The notes below the pieces were generated by a model. That model was not told the origin of the DNA and ran no database searches. It was given only the letters and a program-made list of their open reading frames with translations. The position numbers and the translations under genes were made by a program. Positions 1 to 8,233 of a stretch of 42,018 nucleotides of DNA are shown here, in pieces; within the stretch, counting starts at the first letter, position 1; each line of letters starts with the position of its first letter. The stretch lies in NCBI GenBank assembly GCA_022782305.1, contig JALFPC010000001.1:1-42018 (forward strand), in the 5' to 3' direction. This DNA comes from Prevotella sp. (GTDB lineage Bacteria; Bacteroidota; Bacteroidia; Bacteroidales; Bacteroidaceae).

Positions 1-79
1 ACACAAAGTCCTCTCCTTCGTGTTTAATTGTACGAACTGTTGTGTCCTTTACTTCTATATTTGTAACCTTCTTTGCCAT
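1..79 (-). CDS. Start of a probable KilA-N domain protein (cut by window edge)
   Basis: Only the first 26 codons are visible, beginning ATG at 79-77 and reading MAKKVTNIEVKDTTVRTIKH, then EGEDFV. This resembles the N-terminus of Bacteroidales KilA-N proteins, in which a short strand region with a D/E-rich turn precedes a 'SLTDIA' segment; that segment would lie beyond the edge. KilA-N domains bind DNA and occur in phages and other mobile elements. The start codon lies two bases after the TGA that closes the methylase remnant upstream, so the two were probably once one transcript. The identification rests on a short stretch and is tentative. Confidence 0.45.
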   Translation of the reverse strand, partial: MAKKVTNIEVKDTTVRTIKHEGEDFV

Positions 80-81
80 AA

Positions 82-188
82 TCAGTTGATGTTATAGTTC
101 CTACATACAATATTTGGAGTGCCGTTCTGCTCGAAAATTCTTGACTCTTTCCGCCAACCCACTTGATAAAAGGTTTTGCTTTAGCCAT
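82..188 (-). pseudogene. Internally deleted Dam-type (D12 class) adenine methylase remnant
   Basis: From ATG at 188 the frame reads MAKAKPFIKWVGGKSQ, which matches the N-terminal FxKWxGGK motif I (AdoMet binding) of DpnM/Dam-like N6-adenine methyltransferases. Directly after it, in the +1 frame, the sequence reads IFEQNGTPNIVCRNYNIN and stops at TGA (84-82), which looks like a Dam C-terminus ending in an RNY-type motif. A full enzyme is about 270-300 residues, so nearly the whole coding region between start and end is missing. I infer an internal deletion with a frame change. The product cannot be active. Confidence 0.55.
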
Positions 189-300
189 AATTCTTGTTGA
201 TGTTAAACTTTGATGCAAAGATAATAAATCTTTGAGAGAAATACTTCTTTTTACCTATGAAAGTTATCATTTAATTTTCCTTTGCCCAAGATTACGTGAA

Positions 301-395
301 GAAAAGGGGAAGAAAAGGGATAGAAAAAGGCAAAAAAGTAAACAATTAAAAAGGTAAACAAGTCAACGGTAAACTCGTCAACTCGTCACTTTGCA
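301..395. repeat. Low-complexity dispersed repeat, copy A
   Basis: Purine-rich stretch (gaaaagg-type units) grading into gtaaac and gtcaac units and ending in cgtcactttgca. The same arrangement recurs at 12341-12427 in the same orientation. Both copies lie downstream of minus-strand genes. No open frame of note runs through it. The rest of 219-495 holds only this repeat and the terminator hairpin at 428-458. Confidence 0.6.
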
Positions 396-427
396 AATTT
401 GCGAAATTGCAGAAAGGTGTTATGGTA

Positions 428-458
428 CAGGGGTGCGGCTAAAATGGTCGCACCCCTG
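428..458 (-). terminator. Stem-loop terminator, probably for the FucI-like gene
   Basis: A perfect 10-bp stem (caggggtgcg at 428-437 with cgcacccctg at 449-458) closes an 11-base loop, 37 bases beyond the stop of the isomerase gene. The T-rich run is better on the plus side (gcttttatattt), so it may act in both directions. Confidence 0.6.
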
Positions 459-495
459 CTTTTATATTTAAGGTGGGTTCTATAAATTCTCACCT

Positions 496-1974
496 TTATG
501 CAAATGGGTTTTCAGTTGGATAAGGCAATGACTTAGGTTGGTTGTATGCTATATCCTTAATTCCCAAATATTTGAACACTTCAAAGAGGGTTTTGCCCAC
601 ATGTGAGAATGCCACGGCACCGTGGTGTGGGTAGCCTTTCTGTATCAGTACATGACGATAGAAACGACCCATCTCGGGTATGGCGAAGATGCCTATGCCA
701 CCAAAACTGCGGGTTGGCACATCCAGCACCTCGCCCTCGGCAATGTATGAGCGGAGATTACCCTGTGAGTCGCACTGCAAACGGAAGAAGGTGATGTCGC
801 TGGCAGCAATGTCGCCCTCGAGGGTGCCACGAGTGAAATCAGGTTCTCCGCCATCTTCGAGCAGTCGATTTTGGATAAGTTGATATTTGATTTTGCGATT
901 AGAACACATCTTGCACTGTGGAGTGTTACCGCAATGGAAACCCATGAAGGTGTCGGTGAGTTTATATCCGTATTTGCCTATGATGTCTTCATCGTAGATA
1001 TATTTTGGCACAGAATTGTTGATGTCGAGCAGTGTCACGGTATCGTCGCTTGCGCACATGCCGATGTATTCAGAAAGAGCGCCATAGATGTCAACCTCGC
1101 AGGCCACAGGAATGCCACGGCTGACGAGGCGGCTGTTTACATAGCATGGTTCGAAACCAAACTGACTTGGGAATGCAGGCCAGCATTTATCAGCAAAGGC
1201 AACATACTGGCGTGAGCCCTTGTGCTCTTCAGCCCAGTCGAGCAGTGTGAGTTCAAACTGCGCCATGCGACGACTGAGGGCTGGGTAGTAGCATCCTTCG
1301 CCCATCTCTTTGGCCATATCTTCGCAAACGCTATCAATGCGTGGGTCGTTTTCGTGCTTTTTGTATGCCACGAGCAGGTCGAGTTCGGAGTTCTCCTCAA
1401 CTTCCACTCCCAGTTCATAGAGTCCCTTGATGGGAGCATTGCATGCGAAGAAATCCTGAGGACGTGGACCGAAAGTAATAATTTTGAGTTGCTTGAGACC
1501 GATGATTACACGAGCCACTGGCACAAAGTCGGCCATCATCTTAGCCACCTCTTCAGCGGTGCCCACGGGATATTCGGGTATGTAGCCTTTGAGATGCCTC
1601 ATGCCGAGGTTGTATGAGCAGTTGAGCATGCCGCAGTAAGCATCGCCACGCCCATTGATCATGTCGCCATCGCCCTCGGCGGCAGCCACAAACATGCATG
1701 GTCCGTCGAAGTGTTTGGCTATGAGAGTTTCTGGCGTTTCAGGTCCGAAATTGCCGAGAAACACCACGAGAGCGTTGCATCCAGCCGCTTTGACCTCATC
1801 CACGGCCTTGAGCATGTCTTGTTCGTTTTCTACTGTTGTCTGGCAGTTGAAGAGTTCCCCCTTGTATGCCTTTACTATGTTTTCGCGTCGCTGTGTAGAC
1901 AGTGCGATGGGAAAACAGTCTCGGCTCACTGCTATGATGCCGAGTTTCACCTGTGGAATGTTGTTGCTTTGCAT
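496..1974 (-). CDS. L-fucose isomerase-like protein
   Basis: 492 residues, cytosolic, no signal peptide. The fold and motifs follow the L-fucose/L-arabinose isomerase superfamily (COG2407), which interconverts an aldose and a ketose with a divalent metal. Candidate metal and catalytic residues are E293 (in ACEVDIYGALSEY), D317 (TLLDINN) and H450/H451 (GYPHHGAV). A cysteine-rich stretch, FHCGNTPQCKMCS, lies at 347-358. The gene stands alone, with its own TATCTTTG promoter element upstream and a strong hairpin downstream. The exact sugar cannot be read from the sequence. COG2407 proteins differ from classical FucI (about 590 residues), so I leave the gene symbol empty. Confidence 0.8.
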   Translation of the reverse strand: MQSNNIPQVKLGIIAVSRDCFPIALSTQRRENIVKAYKGELFNCQTTVENEQDMLKAVDEVKAAGCNALVVFLGNFGPETPETLIAKHFDGPCMFVAAAEGDGDMINGRGDAYCGMLNCSYNLGMRHLKGYIPEYPVGTAEEVAKMMADFVPVARVIIGLKQLKIITFGPRPQDFFACNAPIKGLYELGVEVEENSELDLLVAYKKHENDPRIDSVCEDMAKEMGEGCYYPALSRRMAQFELTLLDWAEEHKGSRQYVAFADKCWPAFPSQFGFEPCYVNSRLVSRGIPVACEVDIYGALSEYIGMCASDDTVTLLDINNSVPKYIYDEDIIGKYGYKLTDTFMGFHCGNTPQCKMCSNRKIKYQLIQNRLLEDGGEPDFTRGTLEGDIAASDITFFRLQCDSQGNLRSYIAEGEVLDVPTRSFGGIGIFAIPEMGRFYRHVLIQKGYPHHGAVAFSHVGKTLFEVFKYLGIKDIAYNQPKSLPYPTENPFA

Positions 1975-2034
1975 ATAATTTTTTTAGTTTTAGCAGATAG
2001 GCATAGCCATATCCTTTATGTCTGTTTTGTTATG

Positions 2035-2068
2035 CAAAGATACATTATTAATATATAAATATGGTCAA
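2035..2068 (-). promoter_or_regulatory. Promoter of the FucI-like gene
   Basis: On the minus strand a perfect TATCTTTG (-7 type element) lies at 2042-2035, followed by C. A TTG at 2068-2066 is a possible -33 element, but the spacing of 23 is longer than the usual 19-21. It lies 60 bases upstream of the ATG. Confidence 0.55.
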
Positions 2069-2114
2069 TGGCGATATTAATTAACAAAGATTTAACACAA
2101 TAGGCAGATGTATG

Positions 2115-2146
2115 ATTGTGTGTATAGCAATTTTTTTGTATATTTG
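2115..2146 (+). promoter_or_regulatory. Promoter of the alkaline phosphatase gene
   Basis: ATTG at 2115-2118 and TATATTTG at 2139-2146, spaced by 20 bases, fit the Bacteroidetes sigma-ABfr consensus. The start codon follows 32 bases later. This and the divergent promoter at 2035-2068 fill the 204-base gap between the two genes. Confidence 0.7.
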
Positions 2147-2178
2147 CAGGGTTATATGAGCAAAAAATTATTATTAAT

Positions 2179-3591
2179 ATGAGAAATCGACTTATTATGA
2201 TGGGCTGGCTGCTTATGCTGTCGGTGGTTATGCAGGCGCAGCAGCAAGCCAAATATGTGTTTTATTTTATTGGCGATGGCATGGGTGTAAACCAAGTGAA
2301 CGCCGCTGAGACATACCAGGCAGCCATGGATGGCAGGATAGGCATTGAGCCCCTCTGCTTCCCTTCGTTTCCATATTTCGCACTTGTAAACACGCAGAGT
2401 GCCAACAGCGGCATCACCGACTCGGCGGCAGGCGGCACGGCTCTGGCCACAGGCAGCAAGACCCATAATGGGGCGCTGGGCATGAATGCCGACATGAGCG
2501 ACAGGGTGAGCAGCATTGCCGATTGGGCACGTGAGGCAGGAGCCGCCGTGGGCATAACCACAAGTGTGACCATAGACCATGCCACCCCAGCAGCCTTTTA
2601 TGCACATGTCAAAGACCGCAAGATGGGTTATGACATAGGTTTGCAGATGATAAATAGCGGCAATGATTTCTTTGCGGGCAGTGCACTATCAAAGCCTAAG
2701 AACCCGAGCGCAGGTGGTGCCGACCTGTATGAGCAGGCTCAGAAGAAGGGATACACCCTGGCATACGGATATGACGAATATGCGAAAAAAGCCGACAAAG
2801 CACAGAAGATGATACTCATGCAGTCGAAAGCAGCCAACAAACGCGACCATTACAGTCTGCCCTATGCCATAGACAGACAGCAGGGCGACATGACGCTGAC
2901 AGAGATAACCACGGCAGCCATTGATTTCTTGATGAAAAAACAAGACACAAAGAATGGTTTCTTCCTGATGGTGGAGGGTGGCAAGATAGACTGGGCATGC
3001 CATGCCAACGATATGGCATTCATACCCGAACTGATAGATATGGACAATGCCGTGAGGGTGGCAATGGAATTCTATAGGCAGCATCCCGACGAAACACTTA
3101 TCGTGGTAACCGCCGACCATGAAACAGGGGGACTGTCGCTCGGCAGAAAGAAATATGAACTGCATCTCGACGTGGTGGGCAACCAGAAGATGAGCATCGA
3201 ACAATTAGGCAAGCGCCTGCGTGAGATGAGAGAGAAAGCAGGAGACAGGTATGAGTGGACTATGGTGGAGACTCTGCTCAAGGAAAATTTCGGACTGTGG
3301 ACGAAGGTGAAAATAAACGATGAGCAGACCGCACGCATCAAAAAGGCTTTCGATAATATCAAAGAGGGCAAGGGCAAGACCACCAAAACACTTTATCAGC
3401 AGGATGATGAACTGGCTAATGCCGTGAAAACAGTGATGGCCGAATGTGCCAACGTGGCATGGGGCACACCCGACCATAGCAATGGTTATGTGCCATGCTT
3501 TGCCATTGGGCAGGGGGCAGAAACATTTCATGGACGCATAGACAATACAGAGATCTGCAAACGAATGGCTAAAGCCGCAGGATGGCGATGA
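2179..3591 (+). CDS. Secreted alkaline phosphatase (PhoA family)
   Basis: 470 residues with a signal peptide (about 1-20, ending MQAQQQ). The alkaline phosphatase motifs are complete: metal-binding D33 in YFIGDGMG, nucleophile S82 in TDSAAGGTALATG, metal ligands E266, D271 and H275 in VEGGKIDWACHAND, D313 and H314 in TADHETGG, and H433 in WGTPDHSNGYVP. It should hydrolyse phosphate monoesters in the periplasm or at the cell surface. The next gene begins 35 bases downstream on the same strand and is also secreted, so the two may be co-transcribed. Start: the ATG sits 32 bases after a good promoter. Confidence 0.92.
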   Translation: MRNRLIMMGWLLMLSVVMQAQQQAKYVFYFIGDGMGVNQVNAAETYQAAMDGRIGIEPLCFPSFPYFALVNTQSANSGITDSAAGGTALATGSKTHNGALGMNADMSDRVSSIADWAREAGAAVGITTSVTIDHATPAAFYAHVKDRKMGYDIGLQMINSGNDFFAGSALSKPKNPSAGGADLYEQAQKKGYTLAYGYDEYAKKADKAQKMILMQSKAANKRDHYSLPYAIDRQQGDMTLTEITTAAIDFLMKKQDTKNGFFLMVEGGKIDWACHANDMAFIPELIDMDNAVRVAMEFYRQHPDETLIVVTADHETGGLSLGRKKYELHLDVVGNQKMSIEQLGKRLREMREKAGDRYEWTMVETLLKENFGLWTKVKINDEQTARIKKAFDNIKEGKGKTTKTLYQQDDELANAVKTVMAECANVAWGTPDHSNGYVPCFAIGQGAETFHGRIDNTEICKRMAKAAGWR

Positions 3592-3626
3592 TGATACTAT
3601 TATAGACTAATAACATAACTACTGAT

Positions 3627-4451
3627 ATGATAAAAAAACTATTGATGATGATGATGGCTATGGCATGCACAATGTCGGCCTATGCACAATACGACTTTCT
3701 CAGACCCGTCAAAGACGCTACACCAGGGGGCTACGACTTCTGGGTGTATACACCATTGGACTACTACTACTCGCTGGAGAGCACACCCGTAATCATATTC
3801 CTGCATGGCGCCAGCCTCTGTAGCAAAAATATGAATAGGTCAAGAAAATATGGACCCCTGGATGCTATCGTTAAGGGACGACAGATAGATGCACTCGTGG
3901 TGGTGCCACAAAACCCCGGAGGGGCCTGGAACCCAAAGAAAATCAATGATGTGCTGGAATGGACAAAGAAAAACTATGCCTGCGACACCACACGAGTGTA
4001 TGTGCTGGGCATGAGCCTCGGTGGATATGGCACCCTCGACTTCTGCGGCACATATCCCGATAAGGTGGCTGCCGCTATGGCTCTGTGTGGAGGATGCTCG
4101 CTCAAAGACAGAAGCGGACTGGGAAAACTGCCTCTGTGGATTATGCATGGCACCGCCGATAGGGCCGTTGGAATAAAGGAGTCAAAGGTGGTGGTGAACG
4201 ACCTGGTGAGCAACGGCAACGACAAACGACTTAGGTATGACTGGCTGCAGGGGGCAAGCCATGGGGCGCTGGCCAGATTCTTCTATCTCAGAAAAACCTA
4301 CGACTGGCTATTCTCACACTCGCTCAGAGATAAGGATAGACCCGTGAACAGGGTTATAGACATAGGACAATGGGAACTTAAAGGTGCTTATAGCGATATG
4401 CAAAGAGGGACCGCAGACCCAGAGATGATCTCTACGGGTACTATAGAATAG
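3627..4451 (+). CDS. Secreted alpha/beta hydrolase (esterase-like)
   Basis: 274 residues with a signal peptide (1-20, ending SAYAQ). The alpha/beta hydrolase fold is evident: oxyanion strand VIIFLHGAS (56-63), nucleophile elbow GMSLGGYG with S130, acid D178 in HGTADRAV, and base H212 in GASHGAL. This matches the PHB depolymerase/feruloyl-esterase-like group often annotated as a carbohydrate esterase or 'phospholipase/carboxylesterase'. The residues after about 235 look like a short non-conserved tail. Its neighbours (phosphatase, DUF2264 protein, symporter) suggest a role in breaking down an ester-bearing polymer outside the cell. The substrate is unknown. Confidence 0.8.
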   Translation: MIKKLLMMMMAMACTMSAYAQYDFLRPVKDATPGGYDFWVYTPLDYYYSLESTPVIIFLHGASLCSKNMNRSRKYGPLDAIVKGRQIDALVVVPQNPGGAWNPKKINDVLEWTKKNYACDTTRVYVLGMSLGGYGTLDFCGTYPDKVAAAMALCGGCSLKDRSGLGKLPLWIMHGTADRAVGIKESKVVVNDLVSNGNDKRLRYDWLQGASHGALARFFYLRKTYDWLFSHSLRDKDRPVNRVIDIGQWELKGAYSDMQRGTADPEMISTGTIE

Positions 4452-4700
4452 GCTTGCGAATAATCAATAATCAGAAACTTGCTTTAGCTTGATGAGCTTG
4501 CGAATAATCAATAATCAGCAATCAGTAATCAATAATCAGTTATCAATAATCAGTTATCAATAATCGAATGGAACGAGTGGAACGAAATTAACGAATGAAA
4601 CGAGTAAAAAAATGGCAACTGGAACGGATAATTCGTGAAAGCAATAATTCGTGCAATTTGTGATATTCGTTGTTGAATAATCAATAATCAATAATCAGTA
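4452..4700. repeat. AATCAATAATCAG-type repeats in the gap before the DUF2264 gene
   Basis: The 249-base gap is almost entirely repetitive. A 23-bp direct repeat beginning gcttgcgaataatc occurs at 4452-4474 and 4496-4518. Units of aataatcaataatcag with variants follow, then units like ggaacga and aattcgtg, then more aataatca units that run right up to the start codon at 4701. No promoter of the standard form and no Shine-Dalgarno site are visible, so the DUF2264 gene may depend on read-through from upstream. Confidence 0.75.
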
Positions 4701-6773
4701 ATGAAAAAACTCAAAACCATGGCTATGGCTGCCATGATGGCTACCATGACATACAGCAGCGCACAGGCTAATGCTGCTCCTGCACAGGCTAATGTTGCTC
4801 CTGCACAGACTAATGCTGGTGGTGAAAACTATGATACCAATAGGTTTAACGAAACATTTAAAGTGATAAACCCCAACTATGACACCAGTCCTTTTACAGG
4901 CATGACAAGAGCACACTGGGTGCAGGCTGCAAAATATCTGCTCAATGGAGCATTCAGTTATATTCACTGCCTGGACGACCAGATGTATTTTCCGAAACAA
5001 CTGGACAAGACCTATCCCAAAGACGAGGGACATGTGCCTACGGCAAAACTCGAGGGACTGGCACGCACCATGATGGTGGCAGCACCACTGCTGAGAGAAA
5101 ACCCAATGCTGACATCCAATGGTGTGCCCGTGGCTGAATATTATAGATACCAACTCACACAGATGCTAAACCCCGAAAGCAAATGTTTTATACCAAAACG
5201 TAATGGGGGGGCAAGTCAGATACTCATAGAGATGGGCGCCATAGCCATGAGCATGAGCGTGGCAAAAGATGCCCTCTGGACACCACTGCCGCAGAACGTG
5301 AAAGACCAGTTGGCGGCTCTCATGCTTAGTTATGGCGACGGACCATCCATAGGGTCTAACTGGATGTTTTTTAATGTCTTTGTGATGAGTTTCCTCAAAG
5401 ACCAAGGATATAAGGTGTCGGAAAATCGCATGAACGAATATCTGACCAAACTGCTCGACAGATATCGCGGCGAGGGATGGTATAATGATGCACCTGCATA
5501 CGACTACTACAGCCAGTGGGCATATCAGTGTTATGGTCCGCTGTGGGCAGAGATGTATGGCAAGAGATGGTATCCGCAGTTGGCTGAGAAGTTTATCAAA
5601 AACCAGGGCGACCTGATAGCCAACTATCCCTATATGTTTGACTCTGAGGGTAGAATGAATATGTGGGGGCGCAGCATTCCATATCGCTTCGCATCGGTAA
5701 CACCGCTACCACTGCTCGAATATACACATCATGAGAATGTGAACTATGGCTGGATGAGAAGAATAGCATCATCCACACTGTTGCAATTTTTGCAGCATCC
5801 GCAGTTTTTGTCTAATGGAGTGCCCACAGCGGGATTTTATGGCGAGTTTGCCCCTGTGGTGCAGATTTATACCTGCAGGGGTAGCGTCTATTGGTGCGGA
5901 AAAGCATTCCTGGCTTTGCTACTGCCCGAAACAGCGCGCTTTTGGACAGAAAAAGAAAACAACGGCCCTTGGGAGAGCGAGATGAAACCTGATATGGTGT
6001 ATAACCGATTTCAACCTGCCACAAATCTCATGATTACCGACTATCCAAACAGCGGAGCCGCAGAGATGAGGTCGTGGTGTCATGAAAAAGTGAAAGACGA
6101 CTGGCAGAAATTCCGTAGTTCGGAAAACTATAACAAACTGGCTTACAATACCGCATTTCCATGGATGGCCGACGGCAAAAACGGAGAGATTTCCATGAAC
6201 TATGGCACACGCAACGGCAAAGGTCAATGGGAGGTGCTCAGACTCTATACCTTCAGGGATTTCACTAATGGGGTGTATAGACGCGATGCCGTGCTCGAAA
6301 CAGATACTATGGTCAAATACTGTCTGGCGGATATTCCACTGCCTAATGGTGTGCTCAGAGTAGACAGGGCCACGGTGGGCAAACCTACAGAGATATGCCT
6401 CGGACATTATTCGCTACAAAAAGGCAAGGGCGACTTTATGATTTCTAAACGCACCGTGGGCAAGAGGCAGGCTGCCATCGTGGGCAACGGCGATTATCAT
6501 TTGGCACTCATCCCACTGCACGGATGGAACCATGAGCCAGAGGTGATTACACCGCGCGGACTGCATGCCGTGACATCTACATGCGCTCTGCCCATGCTCA
6601 AAGATAGCATCGACAACCATAAGATTACCATCACACTAATGCTATGGAAAAAAGGTGCAGATTTTACTGATAACGAACTCGCGCCTGTGAAATCATTCAA
6701 GATAGCCAAAGATGGCAAGAGCGTGGATATTGTCTTTGCAGACAAAAAGAAAAAGAAAGTGGTGTTTGAATGA
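4701..6773 (+). CDS. Secreted DUF2264 domain protein
   Basis: 690 residues. The signal peptide (about 1-22) is followed by a short low-complexity Ala/Gln segment that repeats NAAPAQ/NVAPAQ. The bulk matches DUF2264, a helical toroid-type domain: early MTRAHWVQAAKYLLNGAF, then YYSQWAYQCYGPLWAEMYG, then a beta-rich C-terminal half. Proteins of this family commonly lie in polysaccharide-degradation loci and are suspected carbohydrate-active enzymes, but I know of no settled activity. The symporter starts 29 bases after its stop, suggesting one transcript. The start codon directly abuts the repeat array. The ATG is supported by the clear signal peptide. Confidence 0.8.
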   Translation: MKKLKTMAMAAMMATMTYSSAQANAAPAQANVAPAQTNAGGENYDTNRFNETFKVINPNYDTSPFTGMTRAHWVQAAKYLLNGAFSYIHCLDDQMYFPKQLDKTYPKDEGHVPTAKLEGLARTMMVAAPLLRENPMLTSNGVPVAEYYRYQLTQMLNPESKCFIPKRNGGASQILIEMGAIAMSMSVAKDALWTPLPQNVKDQLAALMLSYGDGPSIGSNWMFFNVFVMSFLKDQGYKVSENRMNEYLTKLLDRYRGEGWYNDAPAYDYYSQWAYQCYGPLWAEMYGKRWYPQLAEKFIKNQGDLIANYPYMFDSEGRMNMWGRSIPYRFASVTPLPLLEYTHHENVNYGWMRRIASSTLLQFLQHPQFLSNGVPTAGFYGEFAPVVQIYTCRGSVYWCGKAFLALLLPETARFWTEKENNGPWESEMKPDMVYNRFQPATNLMITDYPNSGAAEMRSWCHEKVKDDWQKFRSSENYNKLAYNTAFPWMADGKNGEISMNYGTRNGKGQWEVLRLYTFRDFTNGVYRRDAVLETDTMVKYCLADIPLPNGVLRVDRATVGKPTEICLGHYSLQKGKGDFMISKRTVGKRQAAIVGNGDYHLALIPLHGWNHEPEVITPRGLHAVTSTCALPMLKDSIDNHKITITLMLWKKGADFTDNELAPVKSFKIAKDGKSVDIVFADKKKKKVVFE

Positions 6774-6802
6774 TTAATACGGGAGAAAGCAATAATTGAT
6801 AG

Positions 6803-8233
6803 ATGACCATAATCATAACACTCGCTGCCTATTTCGCCCTGCTGCTCATAGTGAGTAGGATAACAGGTAGGGGGGCAGACAATAAGGCTTTTTTCAGAGC
6901 CAACCGAAAGTCACCATGGTATATGGTGGCTTTCGGCATGATTGGGGCTTCAATCTCGGGAGTTACCTTTGTGTCGGTGCCAGGCATGGTGATGGTATCA
7001 GACATGACATATCTGCAAACATGCATGGGGTTTATAGTGGGCTATGCGATAGTGGCATTTGTGCTACTGCCCGTTTATTACCGCATGAACCTCATATCCA
7101 TATATGAATATCTCGGTAGCAGGTTTGGACGCACCACCTATCTCACTGGTTCATGGTTGTTTGTTATTTCAAAACTCTGTGGCGCTGCCGTCAGTTTCTA
7201 TGTGGTGTGCATGATTTTGCAGGACTATGTGGTGGAGGCATGGGGTGTGCCCTTTCCGCTCACGGTGGTGGTGATGGTGGCGCTGATATGGCTATATACG
7301 CGCAGTGGCGGCATCAAGACACTGGTGTGGACAGACAGCCTGCAGACCATCTGCCTCTTTGCCGCACTTGCCATGATCATCTATAATGTGGCAGACATGC
7401 TCGGCATGGACATGGGGCAGGCGGTGGCGGCAGTGGCCGACAGCAGCATGAGCCGCATAGTGGAAATGGATGACTGGATGAGCCGTCAGTATTTTTGGAA
7501 ACAGTTTATTAGCGGTGCATTTATTGTGGTGGTGATGACAGGGCTCGACCAAGACAAGATGCAGAAAAACCTGACATGCCGTAACCTGCGCGACGCACAA
7601 AAGGATATGTGCACCTATGGTTTGGCTTTTGTGCCTGCCAACCTGCTCTTTCTAACGCTCGGAGTGATGCTGGTCATGCTGGCGCAAAGGCAGGGTGGGG
7701 CACTGCCTGGGGGAGACCAACTGCTACCTATGTTTGCCGCATCTGGGCATCTGGGGCAGATGGTGGTAGTGCTCTTTACGGTGGGCATGGTGGCAGCAGC
7801 GTTTAGTTCGGCCGACTCGGCACTCACATCGCTCACTACCACCTTTTGTGTGGATATATGCCAACGCACCGACAGCGATAGGTTGAGGCGCATGGTGCAT
7901 TTGGTCATAAGCATGGCTTTTGTGGCTGTTATCCTGATGTTTAAATGGTTCAACAATACAAGTGTCATTGATGCCATTTATATCATGGTGTCGTATACAT
8001 ACGGACCACTGCTCGGTCTCTTTGCCTTTGGACTGACCAACAAACGCAAGGTGAGGGAGAGGTGGGTGCCCATGGTGGCGGTGGCAAGCCCGGTGCTCTG
8101 CTATGCCTTTGAGCATGCCGCACTTGCATTGTGGGGCTATCAGTTTGGCTATGAATTGCTACTGCTCAATGGATTGCTCACATGGTTGGGCATGCTCATC
8201 TTATCAATAAATTCTGTGGGGCGCATGCCGTAG
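6803..8233 (+). CDS. Sodium:solute symporter family transporter
   Basis: 476 residues and about 12-13 hydrophobic segments from the very N-terminus (MTIIITLAAYFALLLIV). Family features include FFRANRKSPWYMVAFGMIGASISG, an ARKS-like second helix region, GGIKTLVWTDSLQT (about 168-181), GLDQDKMQKNLTCRN (about 247-261) and FSSADSALTSLTTTF (about 333-347), all standard for SSS transporters. It probably imports a sugar, sugar acid or nucleoside with Na+, and in this context perhaps the product released by the upstream hydrolases. The last 28 codons overlap the convergent regulator gene, and the final transmembrane helix is encoded in the overlap. Confidence 0.87.
   Translation: MTIIITLAAYFALLLIVSRITGRGADNKAFFRANRKSPWYMVAFGMIGASISGVTFVSVPGMVMVSDMTYLQTCMGFIVGYAIVAFVLLPVYYRMNLISIYEYLGSRFGRTTYLTGSWLFVISKLCGAAVSFYVVCMILQDYVVEAWGVPFPLTVVVMVALIWLYTRSGGIKTLVWTDSLQTICLFAALAMIIYNVADMLGMDMGQAVAAVADSSMSRIVEMDDWMSRQYFWKQFISGAFIVVVMTGLDQDKMQKNLTCRNLRDAQKDMCTYGLAFVPANLLFLTLGVMLVMLAQRQGGALPGGDQLLPMFAASGHLGQMVVVLFTVGMVAAAFSSADSALTSLTTTFCVDICQRTDSDRLRRMVHLVISMAFVAVILMFKWFNNTSVIDAIYIMVSYTYGPLLGLFAFGLTNKRKVRERWVPMVAVASPVLCYAFEHAALALWGYQFGYELLLLNGLLTWLGMLILSINSVGRMP

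Noticed and set aside
2152..2607. Minus-strand frame of 151 codons over the phosphatase start
   Set aside because: It is antisense to the conserved alkaline phosphatase motifs and shows no family features.
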